From contig NW_022145613.1 of assembly GCF_000002235.5 (NCBI RefSeq), positions 991,001 through 1,055,000 on the forward strand: a DNA stretch of 64,000 nucleotides, written 5' to 3'. This document shows, piece by piece, positions 10,444-22,543 of the stretch. How positions within the stretch are numbered: the stretch's first letter is position 1; every line of letters starts with the position of its first letter. The notes below the pieces were generated by a model. It was not told the origin of the DNA, ran no database searches, and saw only the letters and a list, made by a program, of their open reading frames with translations. The DNA is from Strongylocentrotus purpuratus. Its lineage: Eukaryota; Echinodermata; Echinoidea; Camarodonta; Strongylocentrotidae. The position numbers and the translations under genes are program-made.

Positions 10444-12229
10444 TCATGTTTAGATGCATACCGATAAAAGATGAACATATAAGAGATTGAAATGGAAAGA
10501 TGTGTGGATACATTTGGAACAAGAGAGGCCTAAAAATAGAGAAGTTAAATACAGTAGTTCAATTTCTTTTTTGGAAGGGGGGTGGGGAGGAGCTAAAAGA
10601 TGGCCATTTAGCCAACATGTGTGGAGTGTCATATATTTTGTCATTTTATGCTTTGATTTATCATCTGTTTTGATCGTTATTTAAAGTGGCATAAGTCATA
10701 ACTGGCGCCTAAAGTCCATTCAAATTGTCACGTCCTGCTTCTTCTTCTCCATACCCACTGCTTAGCATCATCACATGTATGCTGCATCTCTGTCTATAAT
10801 GTAGGAATATTGGGAACTTTTGAGAAAAAGTGTCTATTTGTGCATTTGAGAGAGATGGGGGTGGGGGGGGGGGGGAGGGAGACCTTTTTTCCTCATCTCT
10901 CTCTGACTCTTTTGAAGTATATAACTTATATTGAGTAGGATGGGGGATGGGGTGGCTTGAGAATTACGAGCCTTTTAGTGTGTTCTTTTAAACTCTATAT
11001 ATGTCATATCATATTTAAGGTGACTAATACTTTTATTATGGTGACATTCAACCCCCAAGTGTATATATATGTTATGTGCTTTGTCAAGTGGACCTGTGTT
11101 CATAGATAGAGTATCTTCTACAGACCAGTATGAACACATCCAAAATGTTAAGCCATCTCTTAAGGCCCTAGCATATAGCACAATCATTGATTTTACAGAT
11201 ATGGTTTGGCGAACCCTTTGACGTTCTAGAGTTTCTCGGCATTAACTTGAGAGGAATAAATGTTTTCATGATGGATTTTCTCGTCCATCAATTGTCAGCA
11301 GCGGCCGAGAAATTTTTGACCAATTTTTCAATTTCGATGTTGAAATGCAGTGTTTACTTAACACAATACTCTTCAGATTCTCTGTTTTCATATGAAGGAA
11401 TTCATGAATATATTTGAATTTAAACGAGGGAACTGGATGCATGGATGGAATAAAAGGTTTTTTAGTGACTTCCAAAAGAGTAGTGCATTCACTTATTGTT
11501 CTAGATCTACCTGTCTTTAAGTTTAGTCCAGTTAAATGTCTGTCTTATAAATAGAAATGGCTTAAATTTAAGTGAATCTTTAGCAGTAATACATCTTTAC
11601 AAAAAGGGTTTAACAATTAAAAAGTACTCTCAGCATCTGCCATCACTGATAAATCTCTCTAGCCTTGATATATTAGGGGGGGGGGGGGGTTCTAATAAAG
11701 AAAAGCCTATATCTTATGATTTTATTCTCATTTGCAAAAACTATTGCAGTTAGAAAAACATGAATGTTGAATGCTGTATTGTTTCGTCATAGATATTTGA
11801 TGATATCTTAAAGTGATTTCAGTGCTTTTTAGAAACTTTTTTTAAAACATAAATTTCTTGGAAAAGCCTTACCGGTACACCTTTTTCTAGATGTAATGTA
11901 AAATTTAATTGAAGTGTTACACAATTTCAAGAAAACTTGGCATATAGTCTTTATTCATACATGTGACAAACATGAATGATAGATTCTTTCATCTTTCATC
12001 TGATTACCTTTCATTCATTGATACAGGACGAAATTGGTAAACCATTTGATACTATACTCTTCAACATCCGTATCAATTTATCCAACTGTCTCTCTCTTGA
12101 TCCCTTTTAGAATAGTTTGTAGAATCGGAGTAGAGATGATGGAAGCTGGAATGTGGAAAGGGCGATTGTTTAAGTGCTTGTTCTAATCATGGCCGCTGGG
12201 GATAGGAATGAGAGAGATACGTTATGTTC

Positions 12230-12595
12230 GCACGGCATCGTCATGGTTTCCAAACATTAAGTTAATGTAACCTCAAAGTTGTTAACCACGATCCACTAAC
12301 AATGACGATGACCAAAATAACAAGTACACTGTTAACTATCACGCCGGGAAAGCATTCATTTTAACTACTATCTGGCGTAACCTCAAAGTTGATTGCATCC
12401 GCATGGCACTGTGATTTAGGACCTCCAGCTAGTTGTAGTTATCACGCTTACCTTAAGATTCGTCATGGTTTGTAACTTTGAGCTAGCTTCAAGTTACGTA
12501 ACCATAAGTGCGCCCCCATGGTCTTTAACTATACAAGATAACTTCAAAATTAAAAACCACAATCTAAACTTGAAGTAACAAACTGTCGTGTAAAC
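12230..12595. mobile_element. Probable degenerate MITE
   Basis: GTAACCTCAAAGTTG occurs directly repeated at 12267 and 12378, and its inverted forms (GTAACTTTGAGCTAG, ACTTGAAGTAAC) follow downstream. The outer parts pair loosely (CGTCATGGTTTCCAAAC with its decayed complement). Ends and target duplication are not clear. Confidence 0.45.
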
Positions 12596-13655
12596 CTCAC
12601 TATAGAAAGAGAAACAGTCATGGATACAGTGTACTAAGTCAATCCATCTTTGCTATCTAATATCAATTGTTGAATGTTGTATTAAGAATATAACCTTCCA
12701 GACTTGCAAGATTCACCGAACGAACGGTAGGACTTTGACTCATTTTATTGGGAATGTTTTGGGATTCATTAATTATTCATAACATGAAGGTTTTCCTGTT
12801 GATTGATTGGTGTGTGCAAAATGAGTATTCATGAGTAAATTGAAACTACAAGAAAAGACAAAGTCATGAAAAATAGATGGCATGTAAAGGAGTAGTGAAC
12901 AGGAAGAGGATATATATAATGGGGCTTAAGAGAGGACATTTTAAGATTGAGAGAGAAACTTGGCATGTGTTTAAGTGATAGAAAGTGGAACTAGTATCAG
13001 CAATGTTTCTTTAAGAGACTCTAGATAGGAATGAATGCTAAGGTTAGCAATGATCTTGGTCAAGGCCAGAGTAACAATCTGTGTTAATACCTCTGGAAGA
13101 GGAAGTGGTGCCAGTGGTATTATCCCTTAAGGAATTGTCTGTCTGTGTCCTGTTGATAGTTTTTCAGTTTATCGTAAATAAGCTGAACTGTTCCCATTCC
13201 AACTTGAACTTTATTTTCCACTTTCAAAGGATTTAGGATCAATATAAAAGCAAGATAGCAGAACATTGAGGTATTTTTCTAGGTGAAATGTGTTACAGGC
13301 CATTCTTTATTAAACAAAACAGAATTTTAATTTTAAAATTCCCTTTGCCAATAATCATGGATGTTTTAGGGCAATCATTAAGTGAAATTTAGAACACCAT
13401 ATTAGTGACTGGTCATGTACAGTGATTTTTAATTCCGAGGTGAAATAAATGGAAAATAAAGTAGTAGTGACGGCATTTCTACAATGTTGGATTTATTACT
13501 GTAAAACATGTTGGTTGCAACAATCTGAGCAGAGTAGTAATGAGAATTTTTTTTTTTAAACGCTTTTTGCTCCTTTTTTTGTTTACAAATAAAAGTTGTC
13601 CCATCTGGAATCACCATAAATCAGTTTTCTTCTTGTTTTTTTATCATTTCAACAG

Positions 13656-13788
13656 GTTCATGAAACATACGCCCAAGATGTCTATGATAGGCGCAATGAT
13701 GACATTGATCCCGTTGCAGCGTCAGCCGAATACGAACTTGAGAAAAGAGTGGAGAAAATGGATGTTTTCCCCGTTGACCTTGAGAAAG
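13656..13788 (+). CDS. PPP1R9A: Neurabin/spinophilin-like exon 1 of the window: pre-PDZ segment
   Basis: This internal exon encodes residues 1-44 of the visible protein plus one base, reading [19 protein letters not shown], then [20 protein letters not shown] and DLEK. The run [21 protein letters not shown] is a hallmark of vertebrate neurabin-1 and spinophilin, where it sits between the PP1-docking RVxF motif and the PDZ domain. A pyrimidine-rich tract and CAG precede it and GGTGAGT follows. It ends in phase 1. In vertebrates the residue equivalent to the first valine follows closely on the S-x-A-P-I residues that cap the PP1-binding motif, so that motif must be in the preceding exon. Vertebrates have two paralogues (PPP1R9A and PPP1R9B). 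This gene looks co-orthologous to both, so the symbol is approximate. Confidence 0.95.
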
Positions 13789-14239
13789 GTGAGTTGACCT
13801 TGAAGTGATGTTAGTCATAGGAGACGGAGAGACGATGAGAGAGAATGAAATGGAGAGTAAGAGAAGGAGCAATTATAGAGAGATAGAAAAAAAGGGAGAG
13901 ATATATAGATAGAATGAGAAATGAACAACAATTAAATGGAGATATAGAAAAAGGGGTATGAAAGAGAGTTGGAGAAATTGGGGGGGGGGGGGGTAGGAAG
14001 AAATATAGAGAAATAGTGAGAGCAGACTAGAGGGATTAAGGGAGAGAGAAGGTGGGATAGTATGGAGTATTTAATGGAGTGAAAGAGAAGAAGGGAGAGA
14101 TAGAAAGGGAAACTTTGAAAGTAAACATCCTGTTTTTAGTTGAAATGTAGTGGAACATGATAGGGGCAAAATGTAAGAACTTCAGCTTAAAAGCTAATGT
14201 AAACTGATAGCTCTGGAAATATACAACACCCAGACAAAG

Positions 14240-14243
14240 AGAT

Positions 14244-14288
<45 letters not shown>
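14240..14288. repeat. GA microsatellite
   Basis: Nearly uninterrupted GA dinucleotides with single GC and TA interruptions. Confidence 0.9.
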
Positions 14289-14584
14289 AGTGTATATGAA
14301 TATTTCTTTCGTCATCTATTTAATAAGTTAGATCATAAATTCTAAATCAAATTAAGATGAAAAATTCTATACCAGCACATTACTAGACACAAACAAGGGC
14401 AGGTGGTAATGAATAATACAAGGAGTTAAATGCAAAAAAACACAGTTGTTATTCAGGTTTTTCTTTGAATTCAGTAGTATGATATTTAGGAATAAAATAA
14501 AAAAAGAAGAATGTTAATGAGAGAGAGAGGAAGAAAAATTTATGCCGATGATTTTAATGTGTTCACATCTACTGCTGATAACCA

Positions 14585-14736
14585 GGACCCTGTTTCATAA
14601 AACTTGATATCAATAACAAGTTACAAGCTACTGTTATAAGCTACTGAAATCATGGCATCTGATTGGCTAAGAGCAAATTATTCATATAAATTTAGCATTT
14701 GTTATAGATAAAAAGTTGTTTATGAAACAGGCCCCT
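14585..14736. mobile_element. MITE of the CCTGTTTCATAAA family
   Basis: CCCTGTTTCATAAAACTT on the left is mirrored by TTTATGAAACAGGCCCC on the right, about 150 bp in all, with internal symmetry around CTTGTTAT-like pieces. A relative is at 52390-52536. Similar GGGCCTGTTTCATAAA-ended MITEs are widespread in marine invertebrate genomes. A short GATT microsatellite follows directly (14735-14753). Confidence 0.75.
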
Positions 14737-15239
14737 GATTGATTGATTGATTGAAAAGGCTTTATTATGAATGCACTTTGCAGCCAAATGGCTCAATTAT
14801 GTATGATTTATATTGGCAATGATGCATACAAATGTGGTTTGAAAAACAGATCAAATTTGAACAAGAGGCTATGCTGAAGGATGTTGAGCTATGTTGAGGG
14901 TTAGTTTACTAAATAGGATTACTGTAAGCTTACAGAGTCTAACTTACTTGATTGATCAGTTTGTAAATGAGATTATGAGAGGTGGCCTTGTCACTGGATC
15001 ATGTTTCTATTTATGTTTCCTGTGATATATTGTTTTCTCACATAACCAGATGTGGTTCTCTTCATCATGTAGTGAGTGTACATTGATGAGTTGATTGATG
15101 TAAACAACTAATCAACTCTATTATCACATTCACTGCCTGCTCTGAATTGAACCCTTCATCCTCTATACAAGCACAGAATTCTTTTTAATACTTTAATACT
15201 TTTTAATACTTTTTAATTTGCATATTCAAAACAGTAGTA

Positions 15240-15680
15240 ATTGTGTTGTTTTACATTGTGATCACAATGTGGTCTTACATTGTGATCACAGTGTGGAGGC
15301 TCTTTATACATTGTTGACAATCTTGAGACAATATCATCACAGTGTGGACTGTGAAGAAGGTAAACACTGTGGATACCCTTCATATGTTATTCAAACTCTT
15401 TAAAAGATATGAACACACTGTGGAGATGTAAACAATGTGGAGACTATTTAACAGTGTGAAAGTGGTGTGAAAACAGAATGATAATTGCATGAACAGAGTA
15501 CTCTCTAAAAAAAATGGAGTGATCACAGACGTCACTCCTCTGGAGATTGAAAATGTAGTGAAAATAGAGTGAACATTCACTCCTTTTTTGTAGAGAGAGA
15601 GTATGGAACTTTGTGAGCACAGTGAGGAGACAGTCTGAACACTGGATAGAAACAGTGTCAAGTGTGGAAATATAATTATA
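15240..15680. repeat. Degenerate ACA-TGTG motif cluster
   Basis: Variants of ACAGTGTGGA, ACATTGTGATCACA and ACACTGTGGA recur at least ten times in about 440 bp, in both directions since the core is nearly self-complementary. TACATTGTGATCACA is present twice in tandem near 15253 and 15278. The MITE at 15499-15608 lies in its middle and shares the GAGTGA/GTGAAAA vocabulary, so the whole cluster may be one eroded element. Confidence 0.6.
15499..15608. mobile_element. Short MITE with TACTCTCTAAAAAA ends
   Basis: GTACTCTCTAAAAAAAATGG and GAGTGA on the left face TCACTCCTTTTTTGTAGAGA and GAGTAT on the right. The interior repeats GTAGTGAAAATAGAGTGAA. The length is about 110 bp and there is no coding capacity. 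Confidence 0.65.
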
Positions 15681-16968
15681 AACACAATTAATTTCTCTCT
15701 TGTAAAGAATCAGGGAGTAAGTTTGTCTTTCTTGAACATTTTTATAATTTTGGGTAACAGTAGTACTAGGAGTAGAACTCATCACTAACTGTAGACATAC
15801 ATGTGAACTGGGTAATTCCAGTTTTATTACAACGTTTCCATGCTGGTAGGAACAGAGTCCAAGGAATGATCACTTACCGGCCAATTCACATCAACCAACA
15901 CATATCAAAAGCATCGCAGTATGAACAGAACTAATGTAAGAATTAGAGAACCAGCTGTGTGCCGGCTGTAAATATTAATATTTAGAATGTTTACTCATAT
16001 CTTGGATTTAAGGATACAATTTGATTCCTTTATCTCCTTGTCCTAATATCTTTGTTTTATCCCCGATCCAAATCTTTAGTCTATTTTGTGATCCCTAGAT
16101 CTAAATGGGTTAATCTGCTTTTACTGCTTGCTAATGTTCTTTAATATCATCATTGGTCATTTTGAAAACATAATGCCAGACATTTACTCTAATAATGGAT
16201 TGCAACTGCCATAATTGTGTGTCTTTTCCTATCATTTGATTTGATCTCCAACTATTTGACCCCCCCCCCAAAGGCTGATAAATAGAATAGATATACCTTA
16301 TTCTATGTTGCTTCTCTTCATTAATTGGCTCAAATCACTACAAACTTCTTAAAATAATTTTTCTCTCTTGGTTGATGTTTTTAATGATGTCCCAAATGTA
16401 GACAGGTCTACGTACAGACAAATACATTATGATTTCTCTTTCTATTTTTCTCTCTCTCTCTACCATTTATAGTAAATTTTGTTGTAATTGCAGATGGTAA
16501 CAGAAGATCTTGATGCAACATTTGTGCTTTGTCACTGCAAATGCGTATATGTTCCAGCTCGCATACTTTCAAAGTTGTCTGTGTTAAGACATCATTATCA
16601 TCACTACTATCTAGGTCACCTTCATCATCCTTACTTGAATTCTCTTAAACAGAATCTAACTGAAGATTTTCTAAGGAATTGCTTTCCTCATTGCCAAATA
16701 GATTAAATGTAGCATTAGTTAGAAGGACTTAATCCAGTCACATTCTCTGTTGATTACTTCATGCTGTGCATCATCATACATCCATTAAACCTCAATGAGA
16801 TTTCTATTTCATTCCAATTTTTAAAAGCTTTTCAATTTTCCTAATGGCACTGTCACAAAAGTCCATTCACATTGCTAGAAGTATTGTGGTATTCAATTTA
16901 TTGTAGCTCATTAATGCCAAAAACCAGAAAGTGTAATCACACTTTGGCAATAGAGTTTGTTTAGTTTT

Positions 16969-16971
<3 letters not shown>

Positions 16972-17010
<39 letters not shown>

Positions 17011-17022
17011 GGGGGGGGGGGG
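16972..17022. repeat. GT microsatellite joined to a G run
   Basis: About 17 GT units run directly into 15 or more G. Confidence 0.95.
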
Positions 17023-17710
17023 GTTATTGTTGATGTAGATCCAGAATGATGTTGTTCCATTGCCAAAATATGTATTACATCATGACAGAGTTGTCCACTA
17101 ATACTTTTGAGCAATATCTTCTCAGGCAGGCTTAACTTAATACAGTAGAATAATATTTTTTGTTTTCATAAGAAACTAATTACCAATTGCTGGGGGGGGG
17201 GGGAGTATTCTTTAATTCAATGTCTCAGTGTACTCAGGACTAATGGTAGTAAATTGTTCCATGATTTCATTGCTTGAAAAGCTCTGGGGTTGATTTTTAA
17301 TGTAATGTCAACAAAAGCTTGCTGGGTTCTGTCCTTGCGTATATGTCATTCTGTCACTTTCTGTCAAGATTCTAATCCCTCGGGTGCTTATAATTTCACT
17401 CATCAAAACCTTGGCGATAATAAGCTGTCTTCTTGGCAAGGTATGATTCATTTAGTTCTCTTCTTTTTCTTCCATTTCATTTTCTAATATCCTGCAGTGA
17501 TCTTGCATTGATCCCATGCTGTTTTACATCATTAAAGCAAATACATGGGACTGAGGTTTTAATTTCTACCAGCACACTTCCGCACCACTCTGTCTTAGCT
17601 GACCATTGATCCAGAATCACGAAGCTTGAAATTAATTGCTTGTCTGATCGGTCCTGATTTTTTGTTATAATTTTAATTTCCAAATTTCTCTAGAAAGTGT
17701 GCTGGAAAGA

Positions 17711-17850
17711 GAATAATAATGATAATGGTGTTCTTGTATAGCGCTCATATCTGTCAGACTTGACACTCCTGGCACTACACAATTACTACCCCGGCTGTAG
17801 CCTGGCTGCCATTACGACGCCTCTAGCATTTCAAGTAATTAATTCCTGCA
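17711..17850 (-). mobile_element. LINE/SINE 3' tail fragment, minus strand
   Basis: On minus, a GAGCGCTATACAAGAACA block leads into an ATTATTATTC tail. The body includes GTGCCAGGAGTGTCAAGTCT. The AGCGCTATA motif before a trinucleotide tail is shared with the fragments at 10120-10268 and 34202-34300. Confidence 0.55.
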
Positions 17851-19247
17851 AGAAAAATGCAGATGAAAAAAAAAATCATGAAGTTTTTTTGATCATATTA
17901 AGTGACTGGATAATCACTTTATTTTATAACGAAAATCAAACATTTTAGTACAGATTCATGCACAGATAAAATATGATATTTTAAATAAATTATACAATAT
18001 AATTATTTTAAAAAATGAAAAGATTTAATGTATATTCCCCTGCATACTCAGGGGCCAAACTAGACATCATGCAGAAACACAAGTCCTATTTTTTTATCTT
18101 CACCTTTTTGTGTCAAAAAGAATATCAGCCATAACTCTCCACAAATATTTGATTCCATTACATGTACAGCAGTGGCACACTGCCTTGAGGCAGTAGTTAA
18201 TACACAGGAATCATTCTCCACTATAACATGCACAGGGTATCCAAGGCTCCCCTTTTTACTTACATTTTCCACTTTAATTATTTCTTTAAAAAAAAAAAAA
18301 TCATTTTCCACTCTAATTTTGCATGTGTGTACGTGTGTAGCATCATTTATCATTTTTTCATATTTATTTTTTAAAAGACAGTAAAATTGGAGAAAGGTCG
18401 TAGAAATTTGTGTTTTGTAGTTTGAGATAGAGGAGTGTACAGCTCATCCATATAACATACTTAAGTAATCAAAGCATACTGCATCTTATCCATGCTGACT
18501 TGTTCATTAACTGTTAAAGGTTTGTGTGCAGATTAATTGCATTTAGAGCGAAATACCTTCTTCTCTCTTGAGGATGTAGTCAATTGGAATGTTCAGGTAT
18601 TGTTTATATGTGGTTTAGAGTCATATAGAAAACAAAAAGCACACAAATTGGGTTTTAATCAAACATTCTTCGAAACACAGATATATTCATATGGGAACAA
18701 AGAAAGAGTTCACAAATAAATAAAACTAATTAAAGACAATTATCAAAGTAATTATTGTTATATACCTCACTTAAGAAATCCAGCCATCTGATTGGTCGAA
18801 TTGCATTCATAAACTTCAACTGTTCCTGTAAAATTCCCGGTAACCATGCATAAAACATTTCAATATTTTTAATAACCATGGTTATTAAAAAAATAGGTCA
18901 GTCTCCATGGTTACCCCATAGGTTTACATGTTAAAAAATGGTTTGAGCGATGGAGGATACCATACGTGTGCGAAAAATTGGTCGGCAATTTCAATACAAT
19001 TGAATCTCGATCGATCTTACCGACAATTTTATCTTGCATTGTTGACATGAAGACGAAAATTAACTCTCAAAAACAAAAAAACAACATCTGCCGATAGATC
19101 TTGATCTAAGTTCGTGCCAATATGCATTGCAAAAGTAAAAGAAGGGTCCATTTCATGGAGCTTTTGCGAAGCATTCATCACACGCGAAGCCGGTTTCAAT
19201 CCATTTTAATGTATATATCGTACAAAACTGCCAAGCATGTTAATAAC

Positions 19248-19328
19248 GCGCGATGGCCGAGAGGTCTAAGGCGCTGACTTTAGATACATCAACTTTTGTA
19301 CGCAAGAGTTCGAATCTCATCTTCGACC
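19248..19328 (+). pseudogene. tRNA-Leu(TAG)-like relic inside the composite repeat
   Basis: GATGGCCGAGAGGTCTAAGG matches the D-arm/A-box region of class II tRNA-Leu. CTTTAGAT sits at the anticodon loop with TAG in the anticodon position, and AGTTCGAATCTCAT matches the T-arm/B box. The acceptor stem does not pair (CGCGCGA against CTTCGAC) and the variable arm is irregular, so a functional tRNA is unlikely. It more probably supplied an internal pol III promoter to the repeat. Confidence 0.7.
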
Positions 19329-19428
19329 AAAAAAAAAAAAATTTTATTTTTTATTTTTTAGTCTATTTTTTTTCGGCATATAAAAGTATTAATGACTGCT
19401 TTAATATTCGAGAAATAGTTGTTTTCAT

Positions 19429-19513
19429 ACGCTCTCGGGAAGGTTACAATTGGGCTATTCCCCTCGGCAAGCCTCGGGGAATAGCACAATTCTAACCTTC
19501 CCTTGAGCGTAAT
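19429..19513. repeat. Extra palindrome within the terminal hairpin of composite copy 1
   Basis: ACGCTCTCGGGAAGGTTA and a GGCTATTCCCC block mirror GGGGAATAGC and TAACCTTCCCTTGAGCGT across about 85 bp. The inverted copy near 62390 lacks it: there the hairpin arms meet directly through GTTGTTTTTCTC. Confidence 0.75.
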
Positions 19514-19555
19514 AAAACAACTATTTCTCTCAAAGCAGTCATTAATACTATATTA

Positions 19556-21540
19556 TATTAAGAGAACAATTAAAGACCATAAAAGCATAGTTTAAAACAA
19601 ATAATCTTGTGTAGTACACTATTCGGGGTATCCAGAACTGAACTTTGTCTTTAAAAATATGAGAGGAAGTGAAAAAGAATATAGAAATGCCAGGTTTCAT
19701 AAAGAATGGATCGCCCAAGGGAGGCTCATGTAATCTAACCTTTTCGGGATGTTTTTTGCTTTTTGATAAGTTCACTGACTGCATGCTCACATTGCCATGA
19801 TCAAATAACTTCTAAAGCCTCATTTTAATGTTCCATCAAACTCCTTTTTATTTTCGTATCCGTCAAGAAATTCTTTTTTTATGGTAGTGGTTATAGAAAC
19901 AACATTTCTGAAAATTAACCATGGTGTGTGAAAAACGTGTTCAAAATGCTCACAGAGTAGTGTGCCAAATGTATGAATTTTAGCTGAAAATTATATTTTA
20001 ATAAAAAAAATTCTTTAATGAGTTTCATCAGGTTTTCGTTCTTTCTGTGGAAATAATCTATCTGCTTAAAGTGTATTGTTATATCAAATATTGGTAAAAG
20101 CCTTACAACTTCAAATCATAAATGATGATTTTAATGAAATCCTAACTGTGATCAGACTGAAGTGTAATTTTGCATTTATTTTCATGTTGGAATTTTTGAA
20201 GGACTTTTATCTTTCATAGCTTGCATTTACGTTATTAATTATTCCATTACAAAATGTCATATATCATTCATTAAGCCCTATAATACTGAAGAAAAACCTT
20301 CATAAATGCTGATATTAATAGTTTTATCAATGAGAGGAGAATGATGAAAGCACAAAAGGGAAAAGTTTTTACCCTTTTTGGATTGATGTAGATGAAAGAG
20401 GTATATCCTTAGGAGGAGAATGCGGTGGTTTTCCATTGAGCGTGTAATAGAATCTGCTTTCTCAGCCGAATACCTATGAGTTGTATAGCTTCTCATGATA
20501 GCCGATACGTATCTGTCAGTTTATAAGCTCGGACACTAAGATTAGATGACGTATTGCCGAATAAAAGAATTCTGCTGCTTTTTGGGTAGTGCAACTGGTT
20601 TTCATGAGATGAGAAAGAGAGATTCCAGGAGGATAATAAGATGGGTAATCTGATAACATTTCAAAATGTTATCCATCATCTTTGGTAGTATTCCTGTATT
20701 TTTGTTTATTATCATATTTATTGGAATCAACTGAAGAGCATTTTGAGCGGGGAGTCTGAGGATTTCAATTGTATGCCGGCCCACTCCTATATCATGTAAT
20801 TCAACTTAGTCTTCTTGATACGAGTGTAATTCATCAAAGAATATTGTGAAAAACAGAAACACATTTTTTTAAGGGATTAACTAATGTCTCTAAAAGCATT
20901 AAAAGTATAAGAAAAATATTTTATTGTCTAACACTTAACAGATCAAAATTCTACATATCAGGGAGGAAAAAGTGAAAATTTTCAGTAGAATTCATAATCT
21001 TACAACATATTTACTTCTTAATTAAGAATTGTTGTCAATTCATAATTTTGACGCAATCAATTATAACTTGTCTAGTAAGAAAGTGGCAGTATATTTGAGG
21101 GGGTGGGGTTATAGTTAAAAAGCCTTTTGTCTGCACAATACCACAAGCAAGAAATATACCTATGAATACTCATAGGTATAAGGGTTGTGAACATCTAAAA
21201 CAAAACAAAAATGCTATATTAGGATGATTGTGTCTTTTGATTGGGTGGACATATGGTCAGTTCTCTCTCTAGAGATATTAAAGCACAGGAGATGAGATGA
21301 AATGAAAAGATCTCAAGAAATTCCCTAGAGCTCTAGGATTTTGATAAGTGGATTGATCCCCACCTCTATCTCTTCATCTTGTATAGATAAATGATTGATT
21401 TCACAGAGTCATTAAATTATGATTGATAGTTTTATTAAAGTCTGATATATTAAGGTATACCCAAAGGGTCATAGAATAAGATAGGTCTTTAATAATGAAG
21501 CTTTATTCCAGCCAGAAATGAGATGAATAATGGTACAAAA
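19556..21540. other. Intronic stretch without recognised features
   Basis: AT-rich sequence. The minus-strand open frames (19548-19790, 20278-20496 and 20602-20784) are not recognisable. No clear repeat ends were seen. Confidence 0.5.
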
Positions 21541-21712
21541 TGAAGAAGAATGCACACATCATGAGATTGTAGGGTTTTAAACGAGAATGTAAAGGAGAGA
21601 GATGGAAATAGAGAAGAAGAAAGGTACATGAATGAAGAAGAATGCACACACCATGAGATTGTAGGGGTTTAAACGAGAATGTAAAGGAGAGTGACGGAAA
21701 TAGAGAAGAAGG
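21541..21712 (+). repeat. 92-bp tandem duplication
   Basis: Two adjacent copies starting TGAAGAAGAATGCACACA at 21541 and 21633 differ at only a few positions. Both run through GAGATTGTAGGG and AAACGAGAATGTAAAGGAGA. Confidence 0.9.
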
Positions 21713-21939
21713 TGAGAAGTGAGAGAAGGAGTTCAGTTTATGTCAGCCTTTATTCCAAGCTCTTGATTTCTCAATTGCTCATGTCTGGAGTTGCACGGTT
21801 ATTTGCGGACATGTAAGAGCATTTCAACAACCCTCAGTCAAAAATATCAAAGTGCTACCACTCAACACCATCGATATTTTCTCCTTTTCTCCTTTTCTCC
21901 TTTTCTTCTTTTGGTCTTTTGTTCATTCCCTATGTCACA

Positions 21940-21995
21940 TATTCTCTCTCTACATTTTCCCTCTCTACATTTTCCCTCTCTACATTTTCCCTTTT
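21940..21995 (+). repeat. 16-bp triplicate
   Basis: CTCTCTACATTTTCCC occurs three times head to tail, preceded by a CTTTTCTCCTTTTCTC run. Confidence 0.9.
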
Positions 21996-22451
21996 CTTTA
22001 GGATTCTTAATTTGTGTTTCAAAGAATGTTATTATAGGTTGCCATGAGAGGTTTTCTGCATATTTTTTCTGTGTCTGGTTCAGCAATGTGAAAGTGTAGA
22101 AACAGATTTTCAAACTTTTCAGTTGCAGGAATCCAGCAAACTTATCATTTATCAAAATGATGCTTTCATGCTATACTCTCCTAACACTAGATAGTAATTC
22201 TTTTCCATGAACACCATTAGGGTGAAAATTACCATTTCTTATTGGTAATTTGAACTTGTCGCCAATAAATTTCAGGGTACATTTCCAATTTAAAAAGATC
22301 TTGTAGGTACTTTTATCTTGATGACTTAGAATCTCAGGTTTTATCTGAGATAAAAAGAAAGTTCAGAATACCCCCTGGAGTCTCTTTAACAGTTTTTTCA
22401 TCAGTTTTTTTTTCTTCAAATTAGTTTTCTATGCTAAATAGTCTAAACTTA

Positions 22452-22453
22452 CT

Positions 22454-22485
<32 letters not shown>

Positions 22486-22506
22486 TTTCTCTCTCTCTCT
22501 TTCTCT

Positions 22507-22543
<37 letters not shown>

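Larger units (their letters stand above)
1..13655. other. Upstream intron or 5' flank, no exon recognised
   Basis: No coding exon was recognised before the first neurabin exon. I looked by eye for a segment encoding the family's PP1-docking motif (RKI-K/H-F followed by S-x-A-P-I), which in vertebrates lies just before the residues encoded at 13656, and did not find it. It is probably off-window or in an exon I missed. The stretch holds the repeats listed separately (CT satellite, TU-like foldback, LINE fragment, MITEs, LINE tail). The open frames at 5080-5337, 7575-7937 and 8303-8539 match no family I recognise and look like chance. Confidence 0.6.
18759..19555 (+). mobile_element. Composite repeat with tRNA-Leu-like relic and terminal hairpin, copy 1
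   Basis: This element of about 800 bp recurs in inverted orientation at 62363-63054. It starts TTATATACCTCACTTAAG and continues through AACCATGGTTATT-type internal palindromes and a GATCGATCTTACCGACA block. It then contains a tRNA-Leu-like stretch, an A/T-rich linker, and a terminal hairpin whose arms start AGTATTAATGACTGCTTT and end with its complement. It has no protein-coding capacity. Carrying an apparent pol III A and B box resembles a SINE, but the hairpin end does not. I cannot place it in a known class. Confidence 0.75.

Noticed and set aside
16488-16706. Additional neurabin exon after TTGCAG
   Set aside because: The 72-residue frame has no similarity to any neurabin segment, and exons 1 and 2 already join in phase through the conserved EK-G-DGLG region.
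19248-19328. Functional tRNA-Leu gene
   Set aside because: The acceptor stem does not pair and the same relic recurs inside a larger repeat at 62491-62572.
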